Positions 1-9,504 of a stretch of 64,000 nt of DNA are shown in pieces; positions within the stretch are counted from its first letter, which is position 1; every line of letters starts with the position of its first letter. The translations under genes and the position numbers were made by a program. The DNA comes from an uncultured Micrococcales bacterium. GTDB taxonomy: Bacteria; Actinomycetota; Actinomycetes; Actinomycetales; Microbacteriaceae. The stretch spans positions 1-64,000 of the forward strand of contig CAIRNX010000018.1 of the NCBI GenBank assembly GCA_903880095.1. Direction: 5' to 3'. The notes beneath the pieces were generated by a model. That model did not search any database. It saw only the letters and a program-made list of their open reading frames with translations, and had not been told where the DNA came from.

Positions 1-7
1 TAAAGGT

Positions 8-357
8 TTAGGACGGGTCGACCGATACGCCGGGTTCTGTACCCTTACGGGTGGCGACCATCTATCTCGGAATGCCGTTGCCGACACTCTCTAGCGATCT
101 ACCCGAAGACTCGAGCGAGCAGCTCTCAAGCGTCTTCTGTCTGATCTTGCTTCAGGCGAGGTTTACATAGCCACCTCGATCACTCGAAGTGCTGGTGGTC
201 TCTTACACCACCGTTTCACCCTTACCGCTTGCGCGGCGGTTTACTTTCTGTTGCACTATCTCGCGGGTTTCCCCGGGTGGGTGTTACCCACCACCTTGCT
301 CTGTGAAGCCCGGACGTTCCTCGGCAATGCCGCGGCCGCCTGGTCGACCCATCCTAG
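8..357 (-). ncRNA. rnpB: RNase P RNA (M1 RNA), bacterial type A
   Basis: Catalytic RNA of RNase P, which removes 5' leaders from pre-tRNAs. Read on the minus strand it begins with a P1 strand at 354-342 that pairs over 13 bp (one G:U) with the 3' strand at 23-11. Just inside is the conserved 5' block GAGGAACGTCCGGGCTTC, then the AGTGCAACAGAAAG and GTAAGGGTGAAACGGTGG core segments, and near the 3' end the AGATAGATGGTCGCCAC and ACAGAACCCGGCGTATCGG blocks. Ends are placed from the P1 helix and could be off by a few bases. It lies directly downstream of the RNase H/phosphatase gene on the same strand. Confidence 0.95.
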
Positions 358-371
358 GTTCAAAGATACCC

Positions 372-1523
372 TCAGCCGAGGTGTTGCGTATAGTTCACGA
401 ATTGAACTTCGGCTTCTTGCTCGCCCCAGATTCGAATTGCCGAAATTGAGCACGGCGAGATCTGTGTTCGCCAGTAAGCCGGCGTGCCAGCCTCGAGGGC
501 TTGCATGATTAGACCGCGAATAGGCATAACGTGCGCTACCACGACAACGCTGGCCCCTGAATGCCGATCAAGAATGATTTGCCGTGCGCGCCTTACTCGC
601 TCGTCAAATACGGCAAGCGATTCGCCACTTGGCGGCGACGCCTCCCACGAACCCTGCCAGGCGGCGAAGGCATCGTGGTCTCTAGTGCGCACTTCTTCGT
701 TGGTTAGGCCATCCCAGTCGCCGAACGAAATCTCTCGCAACTCTTCGATGACCTCTATAGAGGCCCCGAGTTGGGCAGCAATAATCTGAGCGGTTTCACG
801 TGTTCTTTGCATCGGCGAACAGACCACAACAACGGGGCTTTCGAGGTGGGCGAAAGCTCCTTGGCGACCAATTAGGGCGAGCTCTTCTGCGACCGAACGG
901 GCATCCTGAACACCGGCTGACGAAAGCTCAGGGTCTGGCCCGCCTCCGCCCGAAATACGTCGAGCTTCGGTCAGGGCTGTTCTTCCGTGTCGAACTAGAA
1001 GCAGCGTTGTGGCTGGTTCGCTAACCACGACTGGACTTCTGAGCGAACTCGGCTTGTCGTGATTAAATTCGGTGGCGACGCTGGCTACCGAATGTGCGGG
1101 AATCGTGATCTCGTCGTAGCCTTCGTCCATCGCTTTATTTGCTAGTGCATCGGCTCTAGAGTTTTCTTCGCGAGGAATCCACTGCCAATGCACCACACGG
1201 CCTGCGATGACTCGATGAGCTTCGATTGCCAACTGCTGCATGTCTGGGTGTTTGATCTTCCAGCCACCAGCCATCTGCTCAATTACCAGCTTGCTGTCCA
1301 TTCGAACAGTCACACTTGCTTCAGAGTCAATTCGAAAGCACTCTTCGAGCCCGGCAATTAGTGCGTTGTATTCGGCAACATTATTTGTCGCGTGACCAAT
1401 AAACTTCGAGATCTCGGCGAGGAGCTCCCCCGTTTGGGCATCAATGACAATTGCTCCAGAACCGGAGGGCCCAGGGTTGCCCCGTGAACCGCCATCGGCC
1501 TCGATGATCAGGTTTCGACTCAT
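372..1523 (-). CDS. Bifunctional RNase HI / histidine phosphatase
   Basis: A 383-aa two-domain protein of the Rv2228c type. Residues 1-135 are an RNase HI fold with all four acidic catalytic residues in context: D10 (EADGGSRGNPG), E51 (NVAEYNAL), D76 (VRMDSKLV) and D125 (NSRADALA); it should cut RNA in RNA:DNA hybrids. Residues 170-383 are a histidine-phosphatase domain with R178-H179-G180 (LVRHGRT) and a second His in VVVAHVMPIRG; in mycobacteria this domain acts on alpha-ribazole phosphate or acid phosphatase substrates. Its ATG overlaps the stop of the upstream zinc-ribbon gene by 4 bp, so the two are translationally coupled. The physiological phosphatase substrate here is unknown. Confidence 0.93.
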   Translation of the reverse strand: MSRNLIIEADGGSRGNPGPSGSGAIVIDAQTGELLAEISKFIGHATNNVAEYNALIAGLEECFRIDSEASVTVRMDSKLVIEQMAGGWKIKHPDMQQLAIEAHRVIAGRVVHWQWIPREENSRADALANKAMDEGYDEITIPAHSVASVATEFNHDKPSSLRSPVVVSEPATTLLLVRHGRTALTEARRISGGGGPDPELSSAGVQDARSVAEELALIGRQGAFAHLESPVVVVCSPMQRTRETAQIIAAQLGASIEVIEELREISFGDWDGLTNEEVRTRDHDAFAAWQGSWEASPPSGESLAVFDERVRRARQIILDRHSGASVVVVAHVMPIRGLIMQALEAGTPAYWRTQISPCSISAIRIWGEQEAEVQFVNYTQHLG

Positions 1524-2233
1524 CGAACCAAAAACGCTTCGCAGTTCGGGCAGGTTGGCAACTCATCTTCTGAAGCGCTCTTTATTTCTGAGAAAACTGC
1601 CGAGGTCAAAGCGATTCGGCAGGCGCCGCAATCGCGATCATCCAAGCGCCCAATCGGCACACCTCGGCTGGCCTTGCGGTCATAGCCTTCGAGCAACTCG
1701 ACTGGAGCAGAAGCGCGGGATGTTCGTAGTTGCTCTTCGACGATCGAAACCGAAGACTGCAACTTGCCAAGTTCGACTGCAATCGTCGACTCTATTACTG
1801 AGATCTTTTCAGCAAGTTCGGCTCGAAGAACCTTTGCCTCTTCAACCTCAAAGCCAGCTGAGTCTCGGGTCTCAAGCAACTCAAGTTCACTGGTTTCGAG
1901 TAAAGATTTTCTATCGGCAAGGGCCGCGAGTTCAGATTGAACGCCAGCGATGTCTTTAGGGACAGTCGATGTTGCCAAGCGCTGTTGGTCACGCTCTATG
2001 CGGGCTTCAACCAATTCGAGGTCGGTTAAGATTCTCGCGATATCGACCTCAAGGTTTTCGTAGCGAGCCTGAGCCGAGAGCATGACTTCGCTCGACGCGC
2101 GCATCTCGTGCTGAAGTTCGCGCAGACTATCTCCGCTTTGCAGGTCAGCCAAGGCCTTTTTGCTTCGACGAAGTTCGCTCTCGAGCTGATTAATTTTAAG
2201 TAGCAGCTGTTGCTGACCTGGTGTTGCCCTCAT
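1520..2233 (-). CDS. C4-type zinc-ribbon coiled-coil protein (DUF164 family)
   Basis: A 237-aa protein of the Rv2229c/CT398 family. The first ~165 residues are Glu/Lys/Leu-rich with no prolines and should form a long antiparallel coiled coil. The C-terminus holds a zinc ribbon with C202-x2-C205 and C228-x2-C231. Function in the family is unproven; nucleic-acid or protein tethering has been suggested. It is the middle gene of a Nif3-zinc ribbon-RNase H run: its start shares one base with the Nif3 stop (TAATG) and its end overlaps the RNase H start by 4 bp. That order is conserved in actinobacteria. Confidence 0.9.
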   Translation of the reverse strand: MRATPGQQQLLLKINQLESELRRSKKALADLQSGDSLRELQHEMRASSEVMLSAQARYENLEVDIARILTDLELVEARIERDQQRLATSTVPKDIAGVQSELAALADRKSLLETSELELLETRDSAGFEVEEAKVLRAELAEKISVIESTIAVELGKLQSSVSIVEEQLRTSRASAPVELLEGYDRKASRGVPIGRLDDRDCGACRIALTSAVFSEIKSASEDELPTCPNCEAFLVR

Positions 2234-3024
2234 TATTTAGTTCTTCCTTGATTAAAAACCCACGGGTCCGTGACGATGTCACTCACCGAGAACTCAACGC
2301 CCGAGCAAATGCGGGCAAGCTGCGACGAAGCCGTCTCCAGCCAGAGTGATTCGCTAGCCCAGTGTGACACATCAACAAGCGGCAGAGGCGCTTCTTGCGT
2401 AACGTGGTGGCGAAGATCGCTGGTTATGTAAACATCCGCCCCCGCAGCAAATGCATCATGGATGAACGAATCGCCAGCGCCACCACAAAGAGCCACTGTG
2501 CGAACTGGCGTGGTTGGTGCGGCAGATGCCAAAATACCCCTGTGAGTGCTCGGAAGAAGACGCGATAAGCGATCAACCAGGTCGCTTAAAGGCATTTGCT
2601 CGCCAAATTCGCCGATTCGCCCGTGTCCGGTTATTTGGGAGGTCGGCACCAGAGGTCTTATGTTTGTGAGCCCGAGCCGTTTTGCGAAGATGTCCGATAC
2701 GCCATCAACGACGATGTCGGCATTGGTGTGCGCGCTGAAAATCGCGATGTTTGCTCGTAACGCCTTTGCAAGGAGGCTCCCCTTGGAGCCGTCCTCGGCA
2801 ATCGTGTTGACGCCTTTCAGCAAGAGAGGGTGATGAGCGATAAGTAAGTTAGCTCCTCGAGCGATGGCTTGGTCGATAACCGCCTCAGTGACGTCAACGG
2901 CTAAAACCGCTCGACTAATCGCATGGTTGTTCGAGCCCGTGACTAAGCCTGGCGCATCCCACTCTTCGGCGCCGGCCGCCGGCCAAAGGCTTTCACAAAC
3001 GGCGACAATTTCGCTGAGTAACAC
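2233..3024 (-). CDS. Nif3-like dinuclear metal-centre protein
   Basis: A 263-aa member of the NIF3/YbgI family (Rv2230c position). Metal-ligand signatures are visible: LLIAHHPLLLKG around residue 65, FSAHTNAD around 97, and the C-terminal DVSHWASE segment. Family members form toroidal hexamers with a two-metal site; the substrate is uncertain, and a GTP cyclohydrolase-like annotation is common but weakly supported. The start is GTG, two bases after the stop of the upstream permease gene, so it is probably co-transcribed with it. The downstream gene overlaps by one base. Confidence 0.92.
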   Translation of the reverse strand: MLLSEIVAVCESLWPAAGAEEWDAPGLVTGSNNHAISRAVLAVDVTEAVIDQAIARGANLLIAHHPLLLKGVNTIAEDGSKGSLLAKALRANIAIFSAHTNADIVVDGVSDIFAKRLGLTNIRPLVPTSQITGHGRIGEFGEQMPLSDLVDRLSRLLPSTHRGILASAAPTTPVRTVALCGGAGDSFIHDAFAAGADVYITSDLRHHVTQEAPLPLVDVSHWASESLWLETASSQLARICSGVEFSVSDIVTDPWVFNQGRTK

Positions 3025-3026
3025 CT

Positions 3027-5129
3027 TTACTCCGAGAAACCAGGAAACTCGCTGAGGCTAGCCTTTCGAAGCTCCACCTCGGCAACTTCACGCTCTTGCA
3101 CAAGGATGCGCGGAATCCCAGTGATGAGACCCCAAACTACACCCCCGACAAGCGCCAAAGCTGGCACCTCAGGAGGAGTCGCGCCAAAGTATCCAAGCCA
3201 TGGCGCAACGCTGCTAGGGGCCGTTAGACCCCAACCAGCCGCAACAATCAAGGCGTAGCCAATCAGAGCCAAGACGTTGATTTTGCCGTAAAAACCGTAG
3301 CCGCGAAGAAGTGAAGCTTCGTGATATTCACCGCGTCTGACCAAAGAGTCTGCCACCGCAAAGCCGACCGAAGTGGCTACCGGCACCAAGGTGATCGTGA
3401 GAATCGAAAGCCAGGTTTCGAGGCTCGGGGCTAACCAATAAAGGCAGCCAGCAACCAGGGCAGAGACGGCGAAGATCCAGCCGCGAACATTGTTTAGAGC
3501 GAAACCGCGCAACGAGGTCAGAACCTGGTCGCCTAGGTTCAATGCGAAAACGAAAGCTGCGCAACCAATAACCCAGAGAATCGGCGTTACGAAGTCATTC
3601 TGCTGGGCGAGACCAAGGGCGCTAATCAAGTTAAATGAAGTCGTAAGACCTGACTGGCTCATGATTAGGCTGAAGTGAGCGAATACGGCCAGCGGCAACA
3701 CTACGGCGAAGCCAACCAAAGCGCTCCATCTTGCAATGGTCTTCGATTGGCCAACTTTTGAGCCAATCACCTGAGGCGCCTTGCCATAGGTGAAAATACT
3801 GATGAAGATTCCGATCACCGCGGCCTCCAACAAGGCTTGAACAATGTCGACCGACATGTTGATGCGAGCAAAGTCGATCTGATCTCGAGTGATGAGTGCC
3901 GCGACGATGAAAGTGACTAGAAGTAACCCAGCCGCTACCGCGTTTACCCACGAAAGAATTTTCTTTGCGAATCCCGCCAGTAAAATCGCCAGCACCACGG
4001 TGGCAATCGAAATCAATTGACCAAGCGTGAACCCGGGCACCAGCTCCGCGCCTAGGTCTAGTGCGATGCCGAATGCGCTTGTCGTTCCGGTGGCAAGAAG
4101 CATTATGAGCGCGAGGGCTAGGGTCAAAATGCCAACTGTTGGCAACGCCGCCCCGAAAACACCAAACGTTGCTCGAGTAGTAACAACTTGCGGTTCGGCT
4201 GAACGCTGAGCAGTGAAGTGCGCAGAAATGATGAAGCCAAGATTTACCAAAAGGGCGAGACCGAACCCTACAACCGCGGTGCCAAATGTTTGGCGAACCG
4301 AAGAAAGCATGAAAGCAACTAGGACTGGTGGCAGGATGCCGATAGAGATTACCCAGAAGGCGGAATTTTGCCACCAGCCAGATTCTGCTGGGGCTAAAGG
4401 TGACTTCTTGTGCTCCTCTTGAACGAGAGCATCCTCGTCTGCTGAAACCTCAAAATTGGTCGGTTCATCGGTTTCAAAAGTCACGGCTGGCTCAAAAGAT
4501 TCTCCAGAAACCATGATCGAAGTCGTTGCTTCGGTTGCAGCTTCGGCAAGCAACTGATCAAAATCGACTTCACCTGCTTCGCTTACCGTTTCGGGAACGA
4601 ATTCGATAGGAACCTCTACGACAGATTCCAGAACAGGCTCGGCGATCTGGTTTTGCTCAGCCAATGTTTCGACAGGTGCTTCATGCAAAGAGGCGAAAAT
4701 CGAAACCGGCCCTTCTTCTTCGTCTTCTCCCTCGTCTACAAGCGTTTCTAACGATTGATCTGAGATGACCTCGGGCTCGGCGTGAGCAGCATTCAAAGCT
4801 GCAACAACATTGTCGACTACTCCTGGTGCTGCTGGTTCTGAATAAACCGGAGTTAGATTAGAAGTGAGCGAAAGTGGCTCAAGTCCCTGCTTCGCACGCT
4901 CAACATTCTCGAGCGCAATCTTCGCCTCGGGAGCGTCTGAAGTTTGCATGCGAACAACCCACTCGGCAAAGAGTTGATTGTCGTGTTCGCGCAGGTTGGC
5001 TTGTTCTTCAACAATCGCCATCGCTCGCGCGATACCGTCCTCGTTGGCTTGCGCCGCACCGAGTGCTTGGTAGATTTCCTCGTCGCTCATTGAGAGTCGT
5101 ACTGGAGGTTTGAATTCAGACAGATCCAT
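3027..5129 (-). CDS. Large NCS1-like (purine/cytosine permease-like) membrane protein with acidic cytoplasmic domain
   Basis: A 700-aa protein in two parts. Residues 1-85 are a soluble helical segment; 86-255 are extremely acidic, Pro/Val/Glu-rich and probably disordered. Residues ~257-690 contain about twelve hydrophobic segments with the spacing of nucleobase:cation symporter-1 permeases, including an RATFGVFG segment like the NCS1 TM3 signature and a buried NLGDQ segment. NCS1 transporters are normally 400-500 aa, so the 255-aa N-terminal extension is unusual. The substrate cannot be read from sequence. It lies upstream of Nif3 in the same operon and downstream of tRNA-Val. Family assignment is by overall pattern only; a divergent APC-fold transporter is possible. 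Confidence 0.6.
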   Translation of the reverse strand: MDLSEFKPPVRLSMSDEEIYQALGAAQANEDGIARAMAIVEEQANLREHDNQLFAEWVVRMQTSDAPEAKIALENVERAKQGLEPLSLTSNLTPVYSEPAAPGVVDNVVAALNAAHAEPEVISDQSLETLVDEGEDEEEGPVSIFASLHEAPVETLAEQNQIAEPVLESVVEVPIEFVPETVSEAGEVDFDQLLAEAATEATTSIMVSGESFEPAVTFETDEPTNFEVSADEDALVQEEHKKSPLAPAESGWWQNSAFWVISIGILPPVLVAFMLSSVRQTFGTAVVGFGLALLVNLGFIISAHFTAQRSAEPQVVTTRATFGVFGAALPTVGILTLALALIMLLATGTTSAFGIALDLGAELVPGFTLGQLISIATVVLAILLAGFAKKILSWVNAVAAGLLLVTFIVAALITRDQIDFARINMSVDIVQALLEAAVIGIFISIFTYGKAPQVIGSKVGQSKTIARWSALVGFAVVLPLAVFAHFSLIMSQSGLTTSFNLISALGLAQQNDFVTPILWVIGCAAFVFALNLGDQVLTSLRGFALNNVRGWIFAVSALVAGCLYWLAPSLETWLSILTITLVPVATSVGFAVADSLVRRGEYHEASLLRGYGFYGKINVLALIGYALIVAAGWGLTAPSSVAPWLGYFGATPPEVPALALVGGVVWGLITGIPRILVQEREVAEVELRKASLSEFPGFSE

Positions 5130-5161
5130 GAGGTAATACTACCTACGAACCTGCCAGATAG

Positions 5162-5234
5162 TGGGCCCTACCGGGCTCGAACCGATGACATCCACGGTGT
5201 AAGCGTGGCGCTCTACCAACTGAGCTAAAGGCCC
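5162..5234 (-). tRNA. tRNA-Val (anticodon TAC)
   Basis: Cloverleaf on the minus strand. The acceptor 5' strand GGGCCTT pairs with AGGGCCC; TA and GCTC open the D arm; the anticodon loop CTTACAC gives anticodon TAC (Val); the T arm carries GGTTCGAGCC. The 3' CCA is not encoded (the discriminator A is followed by CTA), unlike the other tRNAs in this window, so the end must be added by nucleotidyltransferase. Confidence 0.97.
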
Positions 5235-5258
5235 TCTAACTCCGACAACAATACACGA

Positions 5259-5723
5259 TTATTTGCGCAGTGTTGCCAAAGCTTTGTCGTACTCGTCTAG
5301 CGAACGTGCCTGACCAGGCGCGGTAATGAACTTGGCAACCAGAACGCCAGCCTTGTCGATTACGAAGGTCGCACGGTTCGCGATACCGGCATCTTCAATG
5401 AAAACGCCGTATTGCTGAGCCACTCCACCGTGCGGCCAGAAGTCGGCGAGAACCGAGAACTTGTAGCCTTCCTGTTCGGCGAAAAGCTTCTGCACGAACT
5501 TTGAGTCAACACTGATTGCAAGAAGCTCAACGTCTTCACGCTCGAAACGGTCAAAGTTGTCGCGAAGCTCGCACAGTTCGCCGGTGCAGATGCCGCTGAA
5601 ACTTAGCGGGTAAAAGACCAAGACAACATTCTTTTTGCCGCGGAATTCACTTAGCGTCACGCTCTCACCGAATTGGTTGACGAGAGAGAAGTCTGGTGCA
5701 AGATCACCGATGATTAGCGACAT
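5259..5723 (-). CDS. Peroxiredoxin (AhpE/BCP-like)
   Basis: A 154-aa thioredoxin-fold peroxidase that reduces peroxides. The peroxidatic site is FYPLSFSGIC46TGELC51. C46 is the peroxidatic Cys, and C51 sits at the CxxxxC spacing of the resolving Cys in BCP/PrxQ enzymes, whereas mycobacterial AhpE has only one. The position next to aceE matches Rv2238c (AhpE). The ATG at 5723 is chosen because residues upstream in the open frame are not family-like and the protein then begins MSLIIGDLAPDFSL. It is divergent from aceE, with ~130 bp between the start codons. Confidence 0.92.
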   Translation of the reverse strand: MSLIIGDLAPDFSLVNQFGESVTLSEFRGKKNVVLVFYPLSFSGICTGELCELRDNFDRFEREDVELLAISVDSKFVQKLFAEQEGYKFSVLADFWPHGGVAQQYGVFIEDAGIANRATFVIDKAGVLVAKFITAPGQARSLDEYDKALATLRK

Positions 5724-5852
5724 TTGTTTCTGCTTTCTTTTTGGAGTCTTATTCGAAACAGCATAGGCGCGAGAACTGTTCCCTAGCGCATAAACTTTTA
5801 GAAGCCCTAACAAAGGGCTACCAAACGTTCTCCCCCACGAAAGGGATTGTCG

Positions 5853-8576
5853 GTGTCCATTTTTAACAACGACTTCGCATCACTCACTCCTGACCAGGAC
5901 CCTGAAGAAACACGCGAGTGGCTAGAATCACTTGACGCAGTAGCTCGAATCCACGGGCCAGCGCGCGCACGCGAGATCCTTCTCAGCTTGATGAAGCGTT
6001 CACATGAACTGCACATCCCAGTACCAACGTCGTTGAACACCGACTACATCAACACGATTTCAACCGAGGACGAACCAGAGTTCCCTGGCGACGAAGCAAT
6101 CGAACGCACCTACCGCGCTTGGATGCGATGGAACGCAGCAATGCTCGTGCACCGAGCGCAGCGCCCAGGAATCGGCGTGGGCGGTCACATCTCGACATTC
6201 GCCTCGTCTGCGTCGCTGTACGAAGTTGGCTTCAACCACTTCTTCAAAGGTGCAGACCACCCACAAGGTGGCGACCAGATCTTTGTTCAAGGCCACGCTT
6301 CTCCGGGCCCCTACTCTCGCGCATTCTTAGAAGGTCGCCTAAGCGCAGACCAACTCGACGGCTTTAGGCAAGAGCGTTCGCACGCCGGTGGCAGCCTTTC
6401 TTCGTACCCGCACCCGCGCTTAATGCCAGACTTCTGGCAGTTCCCGACCGTTTCGATGGGTATTGGGCCAATCAACGCCATCTACCAGGCACAGTTCAAC
6501 CGCTACCTAGCTGGTCGCGGTTTTGCCGACACCTCAGGTCAGCACGTTTGGGCTTACCTTGGCGACGGCGAACTCGACGAGGTTGAGTCACGAGGTGCGC
6601 TTCAGCTCGCAGCAAACGATGGCCTCGACAACCTGACCTTCGTTGTCAACTGCAACCTTCAGCGACTAGACGGCCCTGTTCGCGGCAACGGCAAGATCAT
6701 GCAAGAACTCGAAGCGTTCTTCAGAGGTGCAGGCTGGAACGTCATCAAGGTTGTTTGGGGTCGCGAATGGGATGACCTGCTTTCGCGCGACACCGAAGGC
6801 GCGCTCATCGATCTAATGAACCGCACACCAGACGGCGATTACCAGACATATAAGACCGAAAACGGTGCATTCGTGCGCGAGAACTTCTTCGGCCGCGACC
6901 CGCGCACGGCTGCACTCGTTGCCGACATGACAGACGACGAGGTCTGGGGCCTCAAGCGCGGCGGCCACGACTACAAGAAGATTTACGCGGCGTACAAGGC
7001 GGCCCTTGAGCACAAGGGTCAGCCAACCGTTATCTTGGCGAAAACAATCAAGGGCTACGGTCTAGGTAAGAGCTTCGAGGGGCGCAACGCAACTCACCAG
7101 ATGAAGAAGCTGACTCTCGAAAACCTGAAGGACTTCAGAGACGAAATGCGTATTCCTATTTCGGATGCGCAGCTCGAAGAGAACCCATACCAGCCTCCTT
7201 ACTTCCACCCTGGCCAAGACGCACCCGAGATTCAGTACATGCACGAGCGCCGTCGCGCCCTAGGTGGTTACCTGCCAGAACGTCGAAGCAAGTACGCATC
7301 ATTTGATCTGCCTGGAGACAAGACCTACGAAATTTCGAAGGCAGGTTCTGGCAACCAAGAAGTTGCCACCACCATGGCGTTCGTTCGACTACTCAAGGAC
7401 CTTCTGCGCGATGGTGAATTCGGCAAGCGCATCGTGCCGATCATCCCAGACGAGGCTCGCACCTTCGGAATGGACGCGTTCTTCCCAACCGCAAAGATTT
7501 ACAACCCGAAGGGTCAGCACTATCTATCGGTAGACCGTGACCTATTGCTCTCCTATAAGGAGTCTGAAGCGGGTCAAATCATTCACCCCGGCATCAATGA
7601 AGCCGGTTCGATTGCGGCTTTCACGGCAGCTGGAACCAGCTACGCCACGCACGGCCAGCCGATGATTCCGATCTATGTCTTCTACTCAATGTTTGGCTTC
7701 CAGCGCACAGCGGACTCGATTTGGGCAGCTACCGACCAAATGTCACGAGGCTTCATGATTGGTGCAACTGCGGGCAGAACGACACTCACCGGTGAGGGTC
7801 TACAGCACGCCGACGGCCACTCTCCAGTCATTGCATCGACCAACCCAGCGGTAGTGACATTTGACCCGGCATACGGGTACGAGATCGGCCACATCATGCG
7901 CAACGGCATCGAGCGCATGTTCGGCGGCAACCACGTTGATCCGAACGTAATCTTTTACATCACCGTCTACAACGAACCAATCGTTCAGCCTGCCGAGCCT
8001 GAAAACGTGGACGTCGACGGAATCGTTCGCGGAATCCACAAGATCAGCACTAACGAGGCTGGCGGCCAAAAGGCTCAGATCCTCGCTTCTGGTGTGGCTG
8101 TTCCTTGGGCGTACGAAGCTCAGGCACTCTTAGAAAATGACTGGGGCGTCTCGGCAGATATCTGGTCGGTCACCTCGTGGGTTGAACTTCGCCGAAACGC
8201 ACTGGCCCTAGAAGAGCAGCGCTTCTTGAACCCTGGAACCTACGTCGAAGCTCCATATGTAACTGCAAAGCTCGGCGGCTCTGAGGGACCATTCATCGGC
8301 GTGAGTGACTACATGCACGCAGTGCCAGACATGATTCGCAAGTGGGTTCCAGGTGATTACGCGACGCTCGGCGCAGACGGCTTTGGCTTCTCTGACACTC
8401 GCGCTGCCGCACGTCGCGCGTTCAAGATCGATGGCCCGTCAATCGTCGTTCGAGTTCTTGAGCAGTTAGTTGACCAAGGAAAACTTGACCCGAGTGTGCC
8501 GGCGCAGGCAATTGAGCGCTATCGCCTACACGATGTGACTGCTGGCACCAGCGGTTCGGCCGGCGGAGAGGCTTAG
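5853..8576 (+). CDS. aceE: Pyruvate dehydrogenase E1 component, homodimeric
   Basis: About 907-aa thiamine-diphosphate enzyme that decarboxylates pyruvate and passes the acetyl group to the E2 lipoyl domain, making acetyl-CoA. The ThDP/Mg motif GDGELDE...N lies near residue 230. Length and end-to-end similarity fit the single-chain E1 of actinobacteria and enterobacteria. The GTG at 5853 is preferred over the in-frame TTG at 5847 because the SD-like GAAAGGG (5839-5845) is 7 nt before GTG and only 1 nt before TTG. fabD begins two bases after the stop, so acetyl-CoA production and fatty-acid synthesis are transcriptionally linked. E2 and E3 are not in this window. Confidence 0.97.
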   Translation: MSIFNNDFASLTPDQDPEETREWLESLDAVARIHGPARAREILLSLMKRSHELHIPVPTSLNTDYINTISTEDEPEFPGDEAIERTYRAWMRWNAAMLVHRAQRPGIGVGGHISTFASSASLYEVGFNHFFKGADHPQGGDQIFVQGHASPGPYSRAFLEGRLSADQLDGFRQERSHAGGSLSSYPHPRLMPDFWQFPTVSMGIGPINAIYQAQFNRYLAGRGFADTSGQHVWAYLGDGELDEVESRGALQLAANDGLDNLTFVVNCNLQRLDGPVRGNGKIMQELEAFFRGAGWNVIKVVWGREWDDLLSRDTEGALIDLMNRTPDGDYQTYKTENGAFVRENFFGRDPRTAALVADMTDDEVWGLKRGGHDYKKIYAAYKAALEHKGQPTVILAKTIKGYGLGKSFEGRNATHQMKKLTLENLKDFRDEMRIPISDAQLEENPYQPPYFHPGQDAPEIQYMHERRRALGGYLPERRSKYASFDLPGDKTYEISKAGSGNQEVATTMAFVRLLKDLLRDGEFGKRIVPIIPDEARTFGMDAFFPTAKIYNPKGQHYLSVDRDLLLSYKESEAGQIIHPGINEAGSIAAFTAAGTSYATHGQPMIPIYVFYSMFGFQRTADSIWAATDQMSRGFMIGATAGRTTLTGEGLQHADGHSPVIASTNPAVVTFDPAYGYEIGHIMRNGIERMFGGNHVDPNVIFYITVYNEPIVQPAEPENVDVDGIVRGIHKISTNEAGGQKAQILASGVAVPWAYEAQALLENDWGVSADIWSVTSWVELRRNALALEEQRFLNPGTYVEAPYVTAKLGGSEGPFIGVSDYMHAVPDMIRKWVPGDYATLGADGFGFSDTRAAARRAFKIDGPSIVVRVLEQLVDQGKLDPSVPAQAIERYRLHDVTAGTSGSAGGEA

Positions 8577-8578
8577 GC

Positions 8579-9496
8579 ATGCTGGTTGTTGTTTGCCCAG
8601 GCCAAGGTTCGCAAACCCCTGGTTTTCTAACCCCTTGGCTTGAGCTGTCAGCATTCTCGAATAGCCTGTCGGCAATGTCTGAGGCGAGCGAAATCGACCT
8701 CGCCGCTCACGGCACAACCAGCGATGCAGAGACAATTCGAGACACCGCAATCGCTCAGCCGCTAATCGTTGGAGCAGGTGTGGCAACCCTTGCAGCTCTA
8801 ACCGAAGCAGGTTTGGCGTCGTTTGACGGAGTTGCCGGTCACTCGGTCGGGGAGGTTACCGCGAGCATCGCAGCAGGAATCTTCTCGCCAGAAGACGGCA
8901 TTAGATTCGTGGCTAAGCGAGGAGCTGAGATGGCAGCAGCGGCCGCTAAAACCTCAACGTCAATGGCAGCTGTTCTGGGAGGTGACTCGGCAGAGGTAGC
9001 AAATTACCTTATTAGCGTTGGCCTAACCCCAGCTAACTACAACGGTGGCGGGCAAATCGTTGCCGCAGGTTCGTTAGAGGCGATTGCGAAACTTCAAGCT
9101 GCGCCAATGGAGGGCACAAAGGTGATTCCCCTTCAGGTCGCCGGAGCGTTTCACACCTCATACATGGAACCAGCCGTCGCTGAATTGGCAGAGTTTGCAA
9201 AGAGCCTCACCCCTAAAGACCCCGAAGTTCAGATCTGGTCGAACTCAAATGGCTTTACTTTCTCAAGCGGCGGCGCTTATCTAGAATCCTTGGTCTCACA
9301 GGTCTCAAACCCTGTACGTTGGGACCTCTGCATGGCGGCAATGATTGAAGCAGGTGTGACGGGTCTGATTGAGGTTGCCCCAGCTGGCACGCTCGTAGGA
9401 CTAGCCAAACGTTCAATGCCAGGTGTTGAGACCCTCGCGGTGAAGACCCCTGACCAGATTCCGGCAGCACTGGAGCTAGCCGCAAAGCACGCATAA
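8579..9496 (+). CDS. fabD: Malonyl-CoA:ACP transacylase
   Basis: A 305-aa enzyme that loads malonyl groups onto acyl carrier protein. It shows the oxyanion-hole start PGQGSQTPGF, the nucleophile motif VAGHS89VGEV, and the later GAFHTSYMEPA segment with the catalytic His. It is the second gene of the aceE-fabD-fabH-acpP-fabF run, spaced 2 bp from aceE and 8 bp from fabH. In many actinobacteria the TetR-like activator FasR is encoded between aceE and fabD; here there is no room for it. Confidence 0.97.
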   Translation: MLVVVCPGQGSQTPGFLTPWLELSAFSNSLSAMSEASEIDLAAHGTTSDAETIRDTAIAQPLIVGAGVATLAALTEAGLASFDGVAGHSVGEVTASIAAGIFSPEDGIRFVAKRGAEMAAAAAKTSTSMAAVLGGDSAEVANYLISVGLTPANYNGGGQIVAAGSLEAIAKLQAAPMEGTKVIPLQVAGAFHTSYMEPAVAELAEFAKSLTPKDPEVQIWSNSNGFTFSSGGAYLESLVSQVSNPVRWDLCMAAMIEAGVTGLIEVAPAGTLVGLAKRSMPGVETLAVKTPDQIPAALELAAKHA

Positions 9497-9504
9497 GGAG
9501 CATC

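Noticed and set aside
3631-4374. 247-codon open frame in another frame inside the permease gene
   Set aside because: It overlaps the coding frame of the membrane protein completely; its Cys/His/Arg/Ser-rich composition is that of an out-of-frame translation, and it has no SD.
5801-5815. GCCCT-AACAA-AGGGC hairpin before aceE
   Set aside because: A 5-bp stem without a T-run; too weak to call a terminator or a regulatory element.
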